A stretch of 64,000 nt of DNA from Lysobacter stagni (GCF_030053425.1 NZ_JASGBI010000001.1:1620001-1684000), one strand, 5' to 3'; counted from the first letter of the stretch, positions 39,025-49,894 are shown. The notes: generated by a model not told the origin, from the sequence alone. A program made the numbers and translations.

Positions 39025-39050
39025 ATGACGCCGCCTCCGGGCGGCGTCAT
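39025..39050 (+). terminator. Terminator after dsbC
   Basis: ATGACGCCGCC (39025-39035) and GGCGGCGTCAT (39040-39050) form a perfect 11-bp stem with loop TCCG, 22 bases after the dsbC stop. No strong T-run follows, but the stem is very stable and separates dsbC from purL. Confidence 0.7.
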
Positions 39051-39102
39051 CGTCTGGCGACATCGTGAATCGCCATTCCGGCGGGCAGGCAGGCGCTTTG
39101 GG

Positions 39103-39108
39103 TACAAT
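39103..39108 (+). promoter_or_regulatory. Possible purL -10 element
   Basis: TACAAT at 39103-39108 is a near-consensus -10 hexamer about 32 bases before the purL ATG. No good -35 is visible at 16-18 bases upstream. Its position favours the start at 39140 over earlier in-frame starts. Confidence 0.3.
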
Positions 39109-39139
39109 GTCGGGCCCGACGTTGCACGGTTCCCCGGAC

Positions 39140-42100
39140 ATGATCGTCCTCGAGGGCGCATCCGCCCTGTCGCCGTTCCGACTGGAACGGCTCCAAGCCC
39201 GCCTGCAAGCCCTCCATCCGTCCGTCCGCCTCCTTGGCGCCTGGCCCGTGTACTGGGTCGAGCCGGAGACCGACGCCACGCCGGATCCCGACGCACTCCG
39301 CCGCATCCTCCAGGCCGACCTGGCCGAGGCGCCGCGCGCGGCCGAGGCGGTATCGCGCTATGTCACGCCGCGCCTGGGCACGCTGTCGCCCTGGGCCAGC
39401 AAGGCCACCGAGCTGCTGCACGGCGCCGGCCTGCCGGTGCACCGCGTCGAACGCGGCACCCGTTACGACCTGATCGGCTGGCCGACCGACGCGACCACGC
39501 AGGGCGTGCTGGCGAAGGTGCTGCACGACCCGATGACGCAGTCGCTGCTGGACGCGCGCGAGGACGCCGTCGCGCTGTTCTCCGTGCCCACCCGCGGCGA
39601 GCTGGAGCGCATCCCGCTGGCCGAGCTGGAACTGGCCAACACGCGCCTGGGCCTGGCCCTGGCCGACGACGAGATCGCCTACCTGCGCGAGCGCTATGCC
39701 GCGCTGGGCCGCGAGCCCTCCGACGTCGAGCTGATGATGTTCGCGCAGGCGAACTCCGAGCACTGCCGCCACAAGATCTTCAACGCGTCCTGGACCATCG
39801 ACGGCGTCGAGCAGACCACGTCGCTGTTCAAGATGATCAAGCACACGCACGCGATGACGCCCGAGCACACGCTCTCGGCGTACAGCGACAACGCGGCGGT
39901 GGTGGAGGGCTATGCCAGCCGCCGTTTCCGCCCCGATCCGGTCACGCATGCGTACCGTTCGGAAGCGCAGGTCGACTCCGCGTTCGCGATCAAGGTCGAG
40001 ACCCACAACCATCCGACCGCCATCGCGCCGTTCCCGGGCGCCTCCACGGGTGCCGGCGGCGAGATCCGCGACGAAGGCGCGACCGGACGCGGTGGTCGTC
40101 CCAAGGCCGGCCTGTGCGGTTTCTCGGTTTCGCACCTGCGCATCCCGACGTTGCCGCAGCCGTGGGAACGCCCGCGCGCGCTCAACCCGCGCATGGCCTC
40201 CGCGCTGGAGATCATGCTCGAAGGCCCGATCGGCGCGGCGGCGTTCAACAACGAATTCGGCCGCCCCAACCTCACCGGCTATTTCCGCAGCTTCGAGCTG
40301 GACGAAGGCACGCACGCGCGCGCCTACGACAAGCCGATCATGCTGGCCGGTGGCCTGGGTGCGATCGACCGCAACCAGGTGAAGAAACTCGGCCTGCAGC
40401 CAGGCGATGCGGTGATCGTGCTGGGCGGCCCGGCCATGCTGATCGGCCTGGGCGGCGGCGCCGCCAGTTCGGTGGCCTCGGGCGACAGCCATGAGGCGCT
40501 CGACTTCGCCAGCGTGCAGCGCGACAACCCGGAGATGGAGCGCCGCTGCCAGGAAGTGATCGACCGTTGCGTCGCGCGTGGCGAGAACAACCCGATCCAC
40601 ACCGCGCACGACGTCGGCGCCGGCGGCCTGTCCAACGCCATCCCCGAACTGCTGCACGACTCGGGCCTGGGCGGCATCATCGACCTGGCCAAGGTGCCCA
40701 GCGACGATCCCTCGCTGTCGCCGATGCAGCTGTGGTGCAACGAATCGCAGGAACGCTACGTGCTCGGCGTGCCTGCCGACCGCGTGCAGGAATTCGCCGA
40801 TATCTGCGCGCGCGAGCGTTGCCCGTTCGCGGTCGTCGGACATGCCACCGCCGAGGAGCACCTGGTCGTCGGCTACGGCGCCACGCGCGAGAACGCGCGC
40901 GAGCCCGGCCGCGACTGGCCGATCGATTTCCCGATGGACGTGCTGTTCGGCAAGCCGCCGAAGATGCACCGCGACGCGCGCCGTCCGGCGGTCGCGCCGT
41001 GGCCGGCGCTGGACTGGGACGGACTGGAACTGCGCGATGCCGCGCTGCGCGTGATGGCGCACCCGGCGGTCGCATCGAAGAACTTCCTGGTCACCATCGG
41101 CGACCGCACCGTCGGCGGCCTGACCGTACGCGACCAGATGATCGGTCCGTGGCAGCTGCCGCTGGCCGATTGCGCGATCACGTTCGCCGGTTTCGATGGT
41201 TACGTCGGTGAGGCGATGGCGATCGGCGAGCGCACGCCGCTGGCGCTGATCGACGCCGCTGCCGCCGCGCGCATGGCCGTGGGCGAAGCCATCACCAACC
41301 TGTGCGCCGCACCGGTCGAATCGCTCAACCGCATCAAGCTGTCCGCCAACTGGATGGCCGCCGCCGGCCACGCCGGCGAGGACGCGCGCCTGTTCGACGC
41401 GGTGAAGGCCGTGGGTCTGGAGCTGTGCCCGGAACTGGACCTGAGCATCCCGGTCGGCAAGGACTCCTTGTCGATGCAGGCGCAGTGGCATGGCAACGGC
41501 ACGACGGCCAAGTCGGTGTCGCCGGTGTCGTTGATCGTCAGCGCGTTCGCGCCGGTGGTCGACGTGCGCCAGCAGCTCACCCCGCTGCTGCAGCGCGATG
41601 AGGAATCGGAGCTGTGGCTGATCGGCCTGGGCGCCGGCAAGCAGCGGTTGGGTGGTTCGGTGCTCGCGCAATGCCATCCCGATGCCGTCGATGGCGAATC
41701 GTCCCTGCCTGCCTTCGCGGGCGCGCTCGGCGTGCCGGACCTGGACAACCCGCAGCGCCTGCGCGACTTCTTCGAACTGATCCGCGATGCGCGCGAGGCC
41801 GGCATCATCAAGGCCTACCACGACCGTTCCGACGGCGGCGCATTCGCGGCGCTGTGCGAAATGGCGTTCTGCTCGCGCACGGGCCTGGACATCAACCTCG
41901 ACGGCTGGGGCGATGATCCGTTCCGCACGCTGTTCAACGAGGAACTCGGCGCGATCGTGCAGGTGAATGCGGAGGATCGTGCGGAGTTCGCCGACCTCGT
42001 CGCGCGTCACGGCCTGATCGACTGCGCCCAGCGCATCGCGCGCCCGACCACGGCGCCCGCCATCCGCGTGCGCGACGAAGGCAAGACGCTGGTCGAATGG

Positions 42101-43048
42101 CGCTGGGACGAACTGTTCGATGCGTGGTGGTCCACCAGTCACGCGTTGCAGAAACTGCGCGACAACCCGGAATGCGCCGACGAGGAACGCACGGTCGCGC
42201 GCGACTTCAACGCGCCGGGCCTGAAGCCGAAGCTCACCTTCGACGCGGCCGATGACGTCGCCGCGCCGTTCGTGAACACCGGCGTGCGCCCGAAGGTCGC
42301 GATCCTGCGCGAGCAGGGCGTCAACGGTCAGGTCGAAATGGCCGTTGCGTTCGATCGTGCGGGCTTCGAGGCCGTCGACGTGCACATGAGCGACCTCATC
42401 GCCGGCCGCTTCAACCTGGCCGATTTCAAGGGCATCGCCGCGTGCGGTGGGTTCAGTTATGGCGACGTGCTCGGCGCGGGTCGCGGCTGGGCGACGTCCG
42501 TGCTCGAGCGCAGTGCGCTGCGCGACGCATTCGCTGCGTTCTTCGCGCGCACCGACAGCTTCTCGCTGGGCGTGTGCAACGGCTGCCAGATGCTCTCGCA
42601 GCTCAAGCCGATCATCCCGGGTGCCGAACACTGGCCGAAGTTCCTGCGCAACCGCAGCGAGCAGTTCGAAGCCCGCGTCGGCCTGCTGGAAGTGATCGAA
42701 TCGCCGTCGCTGTTCTTCCGCGGCATGGCCGGTTCGCGCATCCCGGTGGCGGTCGCGCATGGCGAAGGCCGCGCCGACTTCGACAGCGCACTCGACCAGG
42801 CCGCCGCGAATGTGTCGTTGCGCTACATCGACGGCAACGGCCAGACCGCCTCGCGCTACCCGCTCAATCCGAACGGCTCGCCCGATGGCATCACCGGCCT
42901 GACCAGCGCCGACGGCCGCGCCACCATCCTGATGCCGCACCCGGAGCGCACGCTGCGCAGCGCCAACTTCAGCTGGGCCCCGGCCGACTGGAGCGGCGAC
43001 TCGCCGTGGATGCGCATGTTCCGCAACGCGCGGGTGTGGGTGGGCTGA
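39140..43048 (+). CDS. purL: Phosphoribosylformylglycinamidine synthase
   Basis: A 1302-residue single-chain FGAR amidotransferase, close to the E. coli length. The N-terminal domain begins [20 protein letters not shown]. The ATP-binding synthetase part has [28 protein letters not shown] (catalytic His and FGAR site), [12 protein letters not shown] and [17 protein letters not shown]. The class I glutaminase has nucleophile Cys1146 (GVCNGCQML), His1267 and Glu1269 (MPHPERTLR). It performs the fourth step of de novo purine synthesis. The frame is open from 39065, but 39140 matches the family start. Confidence 0.97.
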   Translation: MIVLEGASALSPFRLERLQARLQALHPSVRLLGAWPVYWVEPETDATPDPDALRRILQADLAEAPRAAEAVSRYVTPRLGTLSPWASKATELLHGAGLPVHRVERGTRYDLIGWPTDATTQGVLAKVLHDPMTQSLLDAREDAVALFSVPTRGELERIPLAELELANTRLGLALADDEIAYLRERYAALGREPSDVELMMFAQANSEHCRHKIFNASWTIDGVEQTTSLFKMIKHTHAMTPEHTLSAYSDNAAVVEGYASRRFRPDPVTHAYRSEAQVDSAFAIKVETHNHPTAIAPFPGASTGAGGEIRDEGATGRGGRPKAGLCGFSVSHLRIPTLPQPWERPRALNPRMASALEIMLEGPIGAAAFNNEFGRPNLTGYFRSFELDEGTHARAYDKPIMLAGGLGAIDRNQVKKLGLQPGDAVIVLGGPAMLIGLGGGAASSVASGDSHEALDFASVQRDNPEMERRCQEVIDRCVARGENNPIHTAHDVGAGGLSNAIPELLHDSGLGGIIDLAKVPSDDPSLSPMQLWCNESQERYVLGVPADRVQEFADICARERCPFAVVGHATAEEHLVVGYGATRENAREPGRDWPIDFPMDVLFGKPPKMHRDARRPAVAPWPALDWDGLELRDAALRVMAHPAVASKNFLVTIGDRTVGGLTVRDQMIGPWQLPLADCAITFAGFDGYVGEAMAIGERTPLALIDAAAAARMAVGEAITNLCAAPVESLNRIKLSANWMAAAGHAGEDARLFDAVKAVGLELCPELDLSIPVGKDSLSMQAQWHGNGTTAKSVSPVSLIVSAFAPVVDVRQQLTPLLQRDEESELWLIGLGAGKQRLGGSVLAQCHPDAVDGESSLPAFAGALGVPDLDNPQRLRDFFELIRDAREAGIIKAYHDRSDGGAFAALCEMAFCSRTGLDINLDGWGDDPFRTLFNEELGAIVQVNAEDRAEFADLVARHGLIDCAQRIARPTTAPAIRVRDEGKTLVEWRWDELFDAWWSTSHALQKLRDNPECADEERTVARDFNAPGLKPKLTFDAADDVAAPFVNTGVRPKVAILREQGVNGQVEMAVAFDRAGFEAVDVHMSDLIAGRFNLADFKGIAACGGFSYGDVLGAGRGWATSVLERSALRDAFAAFFARTDSFSLGVCNGCQMLSQLKPIIPGAEHWPKFLRNRSEQFEARVGLLEVIESPSLFFRGMAGSRIPVAVAHGEGRADFDSALDQAAANVSLRYIDGNGQTASRYPLNPNGSPDGITGLTSADGRATILMPHPERTLRSANFSWAPADWSGDSPWMRMFRNARVWVG

Positions 43049-43057
43049 CCGGTCTGA

Positions 43058-43083
43058 GAGGCGACGGCACGCGCCGTCGCCTC
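43058..43083. terminator. Bidirectional stem-loop between purL and the giant HhH protein gene
   Basis: GAGGCGACGGC (43058-43068) pairs perfectly with GCCGTCGCCTC (43073-43083) around ACGC, between two convergent genes. There is no T-run on either side. A partial echo (GTCGTCGCCTC) follows at 43088-43098. Confidence 0.65.
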
Positions 43084-43096
43084 ATGCGTCGTCGCC

Positions 43097-46000
43097 TCAC
43101 CGGAACGTAGGCGGTACCGGGAAGTTCGCCTGGAGGCCCGGCAGCGTGCCGTCCACCTGCGGACGGTTGATGCTGCCGATGCCCAGGTCGACGAAGCTAC
43201 CCGCATCCGGGAACGTCGCCGGTTGCGTGACCTGGATTCCGGTCAGGTGCTCGAAGGTGAAAGCCGAGCCACGACGCAGCAGATCGCGCTGCGCATTGGT
43301 GTGCGACGCTCCGCCCGGGAACATGAAGCCGACCAGCGCGTGCGCCACCTCGTGCGCCAGCGAAGCGCCGAGGATGCGTCCGACGACCATCACCGCCAGC
43401 GCATTCTGCGGATTGCTGGTGCCCGGCGGGGCATTGATCGCCGCCTGGATCGTCGCGATCACGCTGTCGTCGATGTCGGTGGCGTTCGGATCGGTCATCG
43501 CACCGGGGAAGACGTCGATGACCTCGTCGAAGTCGTTCGGCCCGACTGCCGCGCCGGCGTTGAAATTGCCATTGCGGTCGCGCGTGATGCCCAACAGGCC
43601 GTTGAGCGACGCCACCGCACCGCTCGGATCGCCGCCGATGTCGCAGTGCGTGAGGAACTCGTTGGGCAGGTGCGTGGGCACTTTCTCGGTGAACGGCGCG
43701 ATCGTCCACACCAGGCGCACGTTCGCATCGCTCAGCAGGTCCTCGGCGGTCGCCTTGGCCACGACCAGCACGTCGGCCTTCAACGTTGTCAGGCCGAAAC
43801 GCGTCAGCACGGTGTCGAACGCGCTGTTCTCGGTGATGCTGACGAACTGGGGAATGCTCAGATCGTACTTCTGGCTCTCCACCGACGTACCGTCGGCATC
43901 GAAGACGTCGAAATCGATCTTCGCCAGGCCGGGGCGCAGTCCCGCCACGTCGGCCTTGAGTCCGTTCTGCACGGTCTGCCCGTTGCCCAGCGTGTAGCGG
44001 CCCTTCTGGTCCGGCGGAACGCTCCAGCGGACCGAGCCGCCTTCGGGAATCGGCCGCGTGGTGACCTTGAGCACGGTGCGCCCGGTCTTGCTCGGGTTCG
44101 TGGCGCTCGGACTGAACGAGCGCGAGCGCGCCCACGCCAGCGCATCGGCGGGCTCGATGATCCACGAGCGCCCGCCTTCCGGCGGCATGCGCAGCGCGAG
44201 ATCCTCGCGTTCGCCACCACTGACGCGCGACATGTTGACCTCGCCGCCCGGACCGGTCGCGCGCTTGATCGCCTGCTTCACCTCGGGCGATGCGTTGAGC
44301 GACTGCTCTTCCGGCTTGGCCCCGCCCCCGATCATTCCGCTGATCGCGTTCTTGGTGAGATCCTGCGCCTGCGCGTCGCTGATGAGACCGCGTTGCTTGG
44401 CCGAATCGATCGTCTTGACCGCCTTGTCGATGTCGCGCGCCATCTTCGCCTGCAGGGCGAGATCGGCGGCCTTGCCGCCAAAGAACTGCGCCGTGTCGAA
44501 CGCGCCCTGGAGCGCGGCCGCGGCGTTCTTCTGCGTGCCTTCCAGGCCGGTGATGTCCTTGAACAGGTTCGGTGTTCCCAGCAGCTGCATGGCGGCAGCC
44601 AGCCCGGTGGGATCGGGCGCGGCCGGCGCGTTCTGCAGGTTGATGATCGGAGCGGCGAAATCCTTCGCCGTGAGGTCCGGCACCTCGGCGCGCCGCGTGT
44701 CGGTACTGACCGGAAGGATCGGCGGTGGCTGGTCGGGCAGTGGCGATTCCTCCCAGCGCCAGAAGCGTTCCTCTTCCTTGCGTTCGCAGGAATTGCAGGC
44801 ACCCATGACCGCCTCGGCGTATACACCGCGGGTGGGCACGGCGATGCGTGACGGCTCGATGGGCGTGTTGGGCTGGTAGTGCTCGAGCAGGTCGACGGGA
44901 TTCTCGATGTCCTGCCGATAGGTCGGATCCAGATGGAATCCGCGCGCGACCGGCATCACCAGGCAGTTGCCGACGATGCCGATCAGTTCGTTCTCCACCA
45001 CCGACGCAACGCTGCGGCCATCGGCGTTGGGCGCCTGGAAACCGTCGAGCAGCATGTAGCGGCGGTGCTCGCTCATGGCGTACCACAGGCAATGGTGGTA
45101 CTGCTCCAGGTGCTCGTTGAGATGATCGAGCAGGTTGCGCGACAACTCCTTGTCCTCCTGCTTCGGGTTGCGCAGCTCTTCACGGCTCAGCGGCGCGAAG
45201 ACGCGCGCGGCATCCCCGCCGACGACGTCGTTGAGGATGCGGGCGCCCTGGAACAGGTGTCCGCTGGAGTAATGCGTGCGATAGCGCAAGGTTCCCGACT
45301 CGACGATCACTTTCGAGCCGGTGGGCAGGATCTGCAGGAATGGGATGTTGAGCAGCCCGCTGATGTCGCTGATCTCGATGTACTGGATGTCGCGGCGTCG
45401 CACCGGCGGCAACGCGCCGGCGAGGTTCACCGACACGAACAGCGGTCGGTCGTTGATGAAATCGCTGACCAGCGTCGTGTCCACCGGCAAGCGCGTGCGC
45501 GTGCCGTTCGGGCTGACCGCAAAGAACTGCAGGTGCTGGACGAAGCGCTCGGCGATCTTCGGTGCCAGCTGTTCCTGGAAGATCCGGTCCTTCAATGCCT
45601 GTCCCTTCAGGTGCTGGCGATAGAAGTCGGAAGCGGAGATGGACGGGAACAGCGTGCCGAGGAACAGCCACGCATTCGCGTCGAAGTCGTCGTCCGCGTC
45701 CCTTGGGCGCGCGATCTCGAAGCGCAGCGTGATGTCGCCCTCCAGATGCTCGAGCAGCTGGTCCGCATAGGTGCCGTCGGGGAAATCGCTGCCGACGTAC
45801 TGGTTGCGGATGCGCTCCAGCGCATCGAATCCCGGTCGCAGGCGACGGTCACCCACCACGTTGCGCAGCGTGTTGCGCCAGCGCAATGCCTTTCCCGAAT
45901 CGAAGCGGCTCATGAGCAGCGGAACGAACAGGCATTCCTGCACGTCGGTCAGGCGCTGGCGTACCAGCAGGTGGCGCAGCACTTCGAAGTACTGGATGGT

Positions 46001-48010
46001 GACCGCGTGGCAGTGGTTGTAGTTGGCCACGGATTCGGTCGTGGCGACCACGCGCTCGCCCTGGCGAACCGTCTGGACGACGGTCGAGCGCTGGCTGCGC
46101 AGCGACGAGGCGCTCTGGATGGTGCGGTCGCGCAGCTGGTTCAGCGCGCTGGCGGCGGTGCGCCGCGACGAATCCTGCCACGACTCGGTGCCGGCGCTGG
46201 CGAAGCCGCCGCCGATGCCCAGCAGGCCGCCGACCGGTCCCAGGATCGCGCTGACGCCCAGGCCGCCGGCGATACTGCCGGTGGACGAACTGGATCCGCC
46301 ACGCACGTTCTCGCTGACCGTGCCGTTGACGATCTCGTTGATGTCGCGGTCGCGGCTGATCGACGCCTCGAGCGCGTCGCGGGCTTCGAGTGCTTCGGTT
46401 CGTGACGAACTCTCGCGACGTTCCCAGTCGACCACGGCGATCTGCTTCTTCTGTCCGGGCGCCAGCGGCAGGCTGTAGAGCAGGTTGCCCATCGAATAGC
46501 CGTCGGCGACCCATTCCTGCTTGAACCGCAGCACATGGCCGTGCGCGATCGTGCAGGCCTGGTAGAGCGTCGCTTCGTGATCCCAGTCGGCCGGATTGCG
46601 GCAGCTCATCGGCTGGCGTCCGGGCTGCAGCCCCAGGTGTTGGCCGATTACGCGCAGCAGGTCGCCATGCACCGTGAGCTCCGCGGCGGCCGCGACTTTG
46701 GTCAGACTGAATCCATCGGGGTCGCGCGCGAGGGTCTGCAGGATGTTCGCGTCGAGCCGGTCGGTGGCGAGCGTCGGCGTGCGCGTGGCGGCCATCGCAC
46801 TCACGTTGGCACCCGCGGCATCGACTTCGCGCGCCTGCGCGGACAGCGTCGCCTGCGGCAGGAGCCCGACGATCTTCGACAGGTCGATCTTCGCCGGTTC
46901 GCTGAGAGTGAGCCCCTTGATGGCGGGCTCGGTGGTGCGCACCACGTAGCTGAAGCTGAACTCCTCCAGCGTGCGGTCGGGACGGGTGAAGTCCACGCAG
47001 CGTCCCGCACCGGGGTCGTTGCTGTAGGTGCCGTCGGCACGCGCCAGATCGCTTGCGTCCGGATCGCGCGGCACCAGTTCGCCGGCGTGGCAATCGCATT
47101 CGTCCTCTTCCTGGGGCGGCGCCAGTTCGTCCAGGTCGATCACCAGGATCACCGACTCGGGGAATGTGCCGTCTTCCTCCAGGTGGATCGGCACCTGGAC
47201 GGGTTCGCCGTCGCCCACCGCCACCATGCCGTGCGCCGTGCTGTAGGTGCCGAGCGGGTAGGGGCCGTTGAAGTAGCCATTGGCATCGGTCTGCGCGACC
47301 AGCAGCGCAAGGAAGTCCGCCGCCGTTGGCGAGGCCGGCCGTGCCGCCCACACCACGACCTGGATGTCGCGCAGTTGCCGTCGCCCCGCCTCGTCGATGA
47401 CGCGGCCTTTCAGGCGCGCCGGCTTGCCCGCGCCGGGCGCGTCGTTGGGCGAGGTCTTCGCATACTCCTGCGGTGCCACCTCGAGATCGACCCGTTCCGG
47501 CAATTTCTCGCCAGGCAGCGCCGATTCCAGCAGCAACTGCCCGTCCGGAGCGCGCACGCTGAAGGTGACATTGCCCTGCAGGTCGCTGCGCGCGGGGAAC
47601 ACCAGCGTCGCCTGGCCGTCGGGCGGCAGCGCGAGGCCCGTGGATGCCGGCACCCAGATCGAAGTCGGATTGCCATCGGCGCCGCGCAGGATCTCGCGTC
47701 GCACGAACGTGGCCGCCAGCGCATGTCCGGTATAGGGGCGTCCGGCCGCGTTGTGCAGCGACACGCGCACCTGGGTCGCCGATTCGGTCTCGCGCGGAGC
47801 CGCGGTTCCTTCGCCTGCCGAGACGCGGTCACGAACACGTTCGAGCGCGCGTTCGCTGATGCCGGCAACGGCCGTCACCTCGTCGATCGTGCGGAAACGG
47901 CCGACACGTTCACGGTATTCGATGATGCGCTCGGCGAGGGCTGAGCCTATGCCGGGCAGTTCCGCCAATGCCGGTGCATCGGCTGAATTGAGGTCGATCT
48001 TCCTTGCCAC
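43097..48010 (-). CDS. Giant uncharacterised protein: N-terminal helix-hairpin-helix, C-terminal HExxH module
   Basis: The 1637-residue protein has no signal peptide. Residues about 5-62 form a ComEA-like double helix-hairpin-helix (LNSADAPALAELPGIGSALA, VTAVAGISERALERV). Residues about 198-260 look like a carboxypeptidase-regulatory/CnaB-like beta domain (LKGRVIDEAGRRQLRDIQVV). A Gly-rich hydrophobic stretch spans about 571-607 (GGLGVSAILGPVGGLLGIGG) inside a helical region, followed by YNHCHAVTIQYFEVLRHLLV near 662. CNSCERKEEER lies near 1069. The C-terminal module has VRLVWTIAPFTE and a zinc-protease-like HEVAH at residues 1553-1557. GTG at 48010 follows AGGAA; longer open frames upstream lack family-like sequence. 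It stands alone, diverging from gspE. No function can be assigned. Confidence 0.75.
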   Translation of the reverse strand: MARKIDLNSADAPALAELPGIGSALAERIIEYRERVGRFRTIDEVTAVAGISERALERVRDRVSAGEGTAAPRETESATQVRVSLHNAAGRPYTGHALAATFVRREILRGADGNPTSIWVPASTGLALPPDGQATLVFPARSDLQGNVTFSVRAPDGQLLLESALPGEKLPERVDLEVAPQEYAKTSPNDAPGAGKPARLKGRVIDEAGRRQLRDIQVVVWAARPASPTAADFLALLVAQTDANGYFNGPYPLGTYSTAHGMVAVGDGEPVQVPIHLEEDGTFPESVILVIDLDELAPPQEEDECDCHAGELVPRDPDASDLARADGTYSNDPGAGRCVDFTRPDRTLEEFSFSYVVRTTEPAIKGLTLSEPAKIDLSKIVGLLPQATLSAQAREVDAAGANVSAMAATRTPTLATDRLDANILQTLARDPDGFSLTKVAAAAELTVHGDLLRVIGQHLGLQPGRQPMSCRNPADWDHEATLYQACTIAHGHVLRFKQEWVADGYSMGNLLYSLPLAPGQKKQIAVVDWERRESSSRTEALEARDALEASISRDRDINEIVNGTVSENVRGGSSSSTGSIAGGLGVSAILGPVGGLLGIGGGFASAGTESWQDSSRRTAASALNQLRDRTIQSASSLRSQRSTVVQTVRQGERVVATTESVANYNHCHAVTIQYFEVLRHLLVRQRLTDVQECLFVPLLMSRFDSGKALRWRNTLRNVVGDRRLRPGFDALERIRNQYVGSDFPDGTYADQLLEHLEGDITLRFEIARPRDADDDFDANAWLFLGTLFPSISASDFYRQHLKGQALKDRIFQEQLAPKIAERFVQHLQFFAVSPNGTRTRLPVDTTLVSDFINDRPLFVSVNLAGALPPVRRRDIQYIEISDISGLLNIPFLQILPTGSKVIVESGTLRYRTHYSSGHLFQGARILNDVVGGDAARVFAPLSREELRNPKQEDKELSRNLLDHLNEHLEQYHHCLWYAMSEHRRYMLLDGFQAPNADGRSVASVVENELIGIVGNCLVMPVARGFHLDPTYRQDIENPVDLLEHYQPNTPIEPSRIAVPTRGVYAEAVMGACNSCERKEEERFWRWEESPLPDQPPPILPVSTDTRRAEVPDLTAKDFAAPIINLQNAPAAPDPTGLAAAMQLLGTPNLFKDITGLEGTQKNAAAALQGAFDTAQFFGGKAADLALQAKMARDIDKAVKTIDSAKQRGLISDAQAQDLTKNAISGMIGGGAKPEEQSLNASPEVKQAIKRATGPGGEVNMSRVSGGEREDLALRMPPEGGRSWIIEPADALAWARSRSFSPSATNPSKTGRTVLKVTTRPIPEGGSVRWSVPPDQKGRYTLGNGQTVQNGLKADVAGLRPGLAKIDFDVFDADGTSVESQKYDLSIPQFVSITENSAFDTVLTRFGLTTLKADVLVVAKATAEDLLSDANVRLVWTIAPFTEKVPTHLPNEFLTHCDIGGDPSGAVASLNGLLGITRDRNGNFNAGAAVGPNDFDEVIDVFPGAMTDPNATDIDDSVIATIQAAINAPPGTSNPQNALAVMVVGRILGASLAHEVAHALVGFMFPGGASHTNAQRDLLRRGSAFTFEHLTGIQVTQPATFPDAGSFVDLGIGSINRPQVDGTLPGLQANFPVPPTFR

Positions 48011-48154
48011 GGTGCGATTCCTATGAAGCCGACACCCCCCGCAAGAAGTGATAACGCCGAAGTTCCGGGACGGCGGACAGTCGCACACGAACGTGAGTGG
48101 CGACCTGCTAAAGTCGAACGTCACTGCGAGGGGCATCCTGCCGAGGCCGATCAC

Positions 48155-49891
48155 GTGAATGCCGTTGTCCACGCCAGCACGAACCCGGCACAGGCCCTCC
48201 AGACGGGAGCCGAGGAACGTATCGTCGCGGCCCTGATGGCCAAGGGGCGGCTCAAGGATGCCGACCTCGTCCGCGCACGCAGGTTGCAGGAGGAGACGGG
48301 CGGCAGCCTGCTCGGCCTGCTCGCGCGCCTGGGGCTGGTGTCCGAGCGCGACCACGCCGAAACCTGCGCCGAAGTGATGGGGCTGCCGCTGGTCGCAACG
48401 AAGGATGCGCCCGAACTTCCTCCTGACGGCGTGTCATTGTCCACGCGCTTCATGAAGCAGTTCGCGGTGTGTCCGGTCGGCGAGAGCGAGGATGCCGTCG
48501 ACGTGCTCATGGCCGATCCGCAGGATGTCTACACCCACGACGCGCTGCAGTTGGCCACCGGCCGGCGCATCCGGCCCGCGGTGGCGCTGCGATCGGAAAT
48601 CGGCGACCTGGTCGAGCGCTGGTACGGCCAGGGACGCAGCGCGATGGGCGCCATCGTCGAAACCGCCGAGGGCGAGGGATCTTCCGGCGACCTCGACGAC
48701 GTCGAACACCTGCGCGACCTGGCTTCGGAAGCGCCGGTCATACGCCTGGTCAATCTGATCATCCAGCGCGCGGTCGAACTGCGCGCGTCCGACATCCACA
48801 TCGAGCCGTTCGAAAACCGCCTGAAGGTGCGTTACCGCGTGGACGGCGTGCTGAGCGAAGGCGAAAGCCCGCCGGCCAACCTCACCGCCGCCGTGATCAG
48901 CCGCATCAAGATCATGGCCAAGCTCAACATCGCCGAGCGTCGCCTGCCGCAGGACGGTCGCATCATGCTGCGCGTGCAGGGCAAGGAACTGGACCTGCGT
49001 GTGAGCACCGTGCCGACCGCACACGGCGAGAGCGTGGTGATGCGCCTGCTCGACCGCGAGACGGTGGTGTTCGACTTCAAGCGCCTGGGCTTCACCGATG
49101 CGTTCCTGCCGCAGTTCCGGAAGGTGCTGGACCAGCCGCACGGCATCCTGCTCGTCACCGGCCCGACGGGTTCGGGCAAGACGACCACGCTGTACACCGC
49201 ACTGAGCAAGCTCAACACGCCCGACGTGAAGATCATCACCGTCGAGGACCCGGTCGAGTACCAGATCGAAGGCATCAACCAGATCCAGGCCAAGCCGCAG
49301 ATCGGGCTCGATTTTGCCCATGCGCTGCGCAGCATCGTGCGCCAGGACCCGGACATCATCATGATCGGCGAAATGCGCGACCTGGAAACGGCGCGCATCG
49401 CGATCCAGTCCGCGCTCACCGGCCATCTCGTGCTGTCCACGCTGCACACCAACAACGCGGCCGGCGGCATCACGCGCCTGCTCGACATGGGCGTGGAGGA
49501 CTACCTGCTCACCTCCACGGTGAACGGCATCCTGGCCCAGCGTCTGGTGCGCAGGCTGGAGCCGACCCATGCGCGCCGCTACCTCGCTTCGCCTGAGGAG
49601 ATCGAACGGTTCAGCCTGCGCCGCTACCAGCCGCAGGGCGACATCCATCTCTACCAGCCCATGCCGTCGCCGCTCTCGCAGACCGGCTATCTCGGTCGCA
49701 CGACGATCATGGAGTTCCTCGTGATGAACGACGAACTGCGTCGCGCGGTGATGCGCCATGCAGGCATGGGCGAGATCGAACAGCTCGCGCGCCAGCACGG
49801 CATGCGCACGATGTACGAGGACGGCATCGCCAAGGCGCTGGCGGGCGAGACGACGATCGAGGAAGTGCTGCGCGTGACCGAGGACGCGTAA
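48155..49891 (+). CDS. gspE: Type II secretion ATPase GspE (XpsE)
   Basis: A 578-residue secretion ATPase. The N-terminal N1E domain contains LKDADLVRARRLQEETGGSL and TRFMKQFAVCPVGES. Then come ASDIHIEPFENRLKVRYRVD, Walker A GPTGSGKTTTLYTAL near residue 336, the Asp box VEDPVEYQIEGINQIQ, Walker B DIIMIGEMRD near 400 and HLVLSTLHTNNAAGG. The four-cysteine zinc loop of many GspE proteins is absent: the corresponding stretch (RRYQPQGDIHLYQPMPSP) has no Cys. It powers pseudopilus assembly at the inner membrane. GTG at 48155 was chosen by comparison with XpsE; the frame is open from 48023. Confidence 0.93.
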   Translation: MNAVVHASTNPAQALQTGAEERIVAALMAKGRLKDADLVRARRLQEETGGSLLGLLARLGLVSERDHAETCAEVMGLPLVATKDAPELPPDGVSLSTRFMKQFAVCPVGESEDAVDVLMADPQDVYTHDALQLATGRRIRPAVALRSEIGDLVERWYGQGRSAMGAIVETAEGEGSSGDLDDVEHLRDLASEAPVIRLVNLIIQRAVELRASDIHIEPFENRLKVRYRVDGVLSEGESPPANLTAAVISRIKIMAKLNIAERRLPQDGRIMLRVQGKELDLRVSTVPTAHGESVVMRLLDRETVVFDFKRLGFTDAFLPQFRKVLDQPHGILLVTGPTGSGKTTTLYTALSKLNTPDVKIITVEDPVEYQIEGINQIQAKPQIGLDFAHALRSIVRQDPDIIMIGEMRDLETARIAIQSALTGHLVLSTLHTNNAAGGITRLLDMGVEDYLLTSTVNGILAQRLVRRLEPTHARRYLASPEEIERFSLRRYQPQGDIHLYQPMPSPLSQTGYLGRTTIMEFLVMNDELRRAVMRHAGMGEIEQLARQHGMRTMYEDGIAKALAGETTIEEVLRVTEDA

Positions 49892-49894
49892 CGC

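Noticed and set aside
39047..42940. A 1297-codon open frame antisense to purL
   Set aside because: purL has clear catalytic motifs throughout. The antisense frame is low-complexity Arg/Ala/His-rich, as expected from GC-rich codon bias in the opposite strand.
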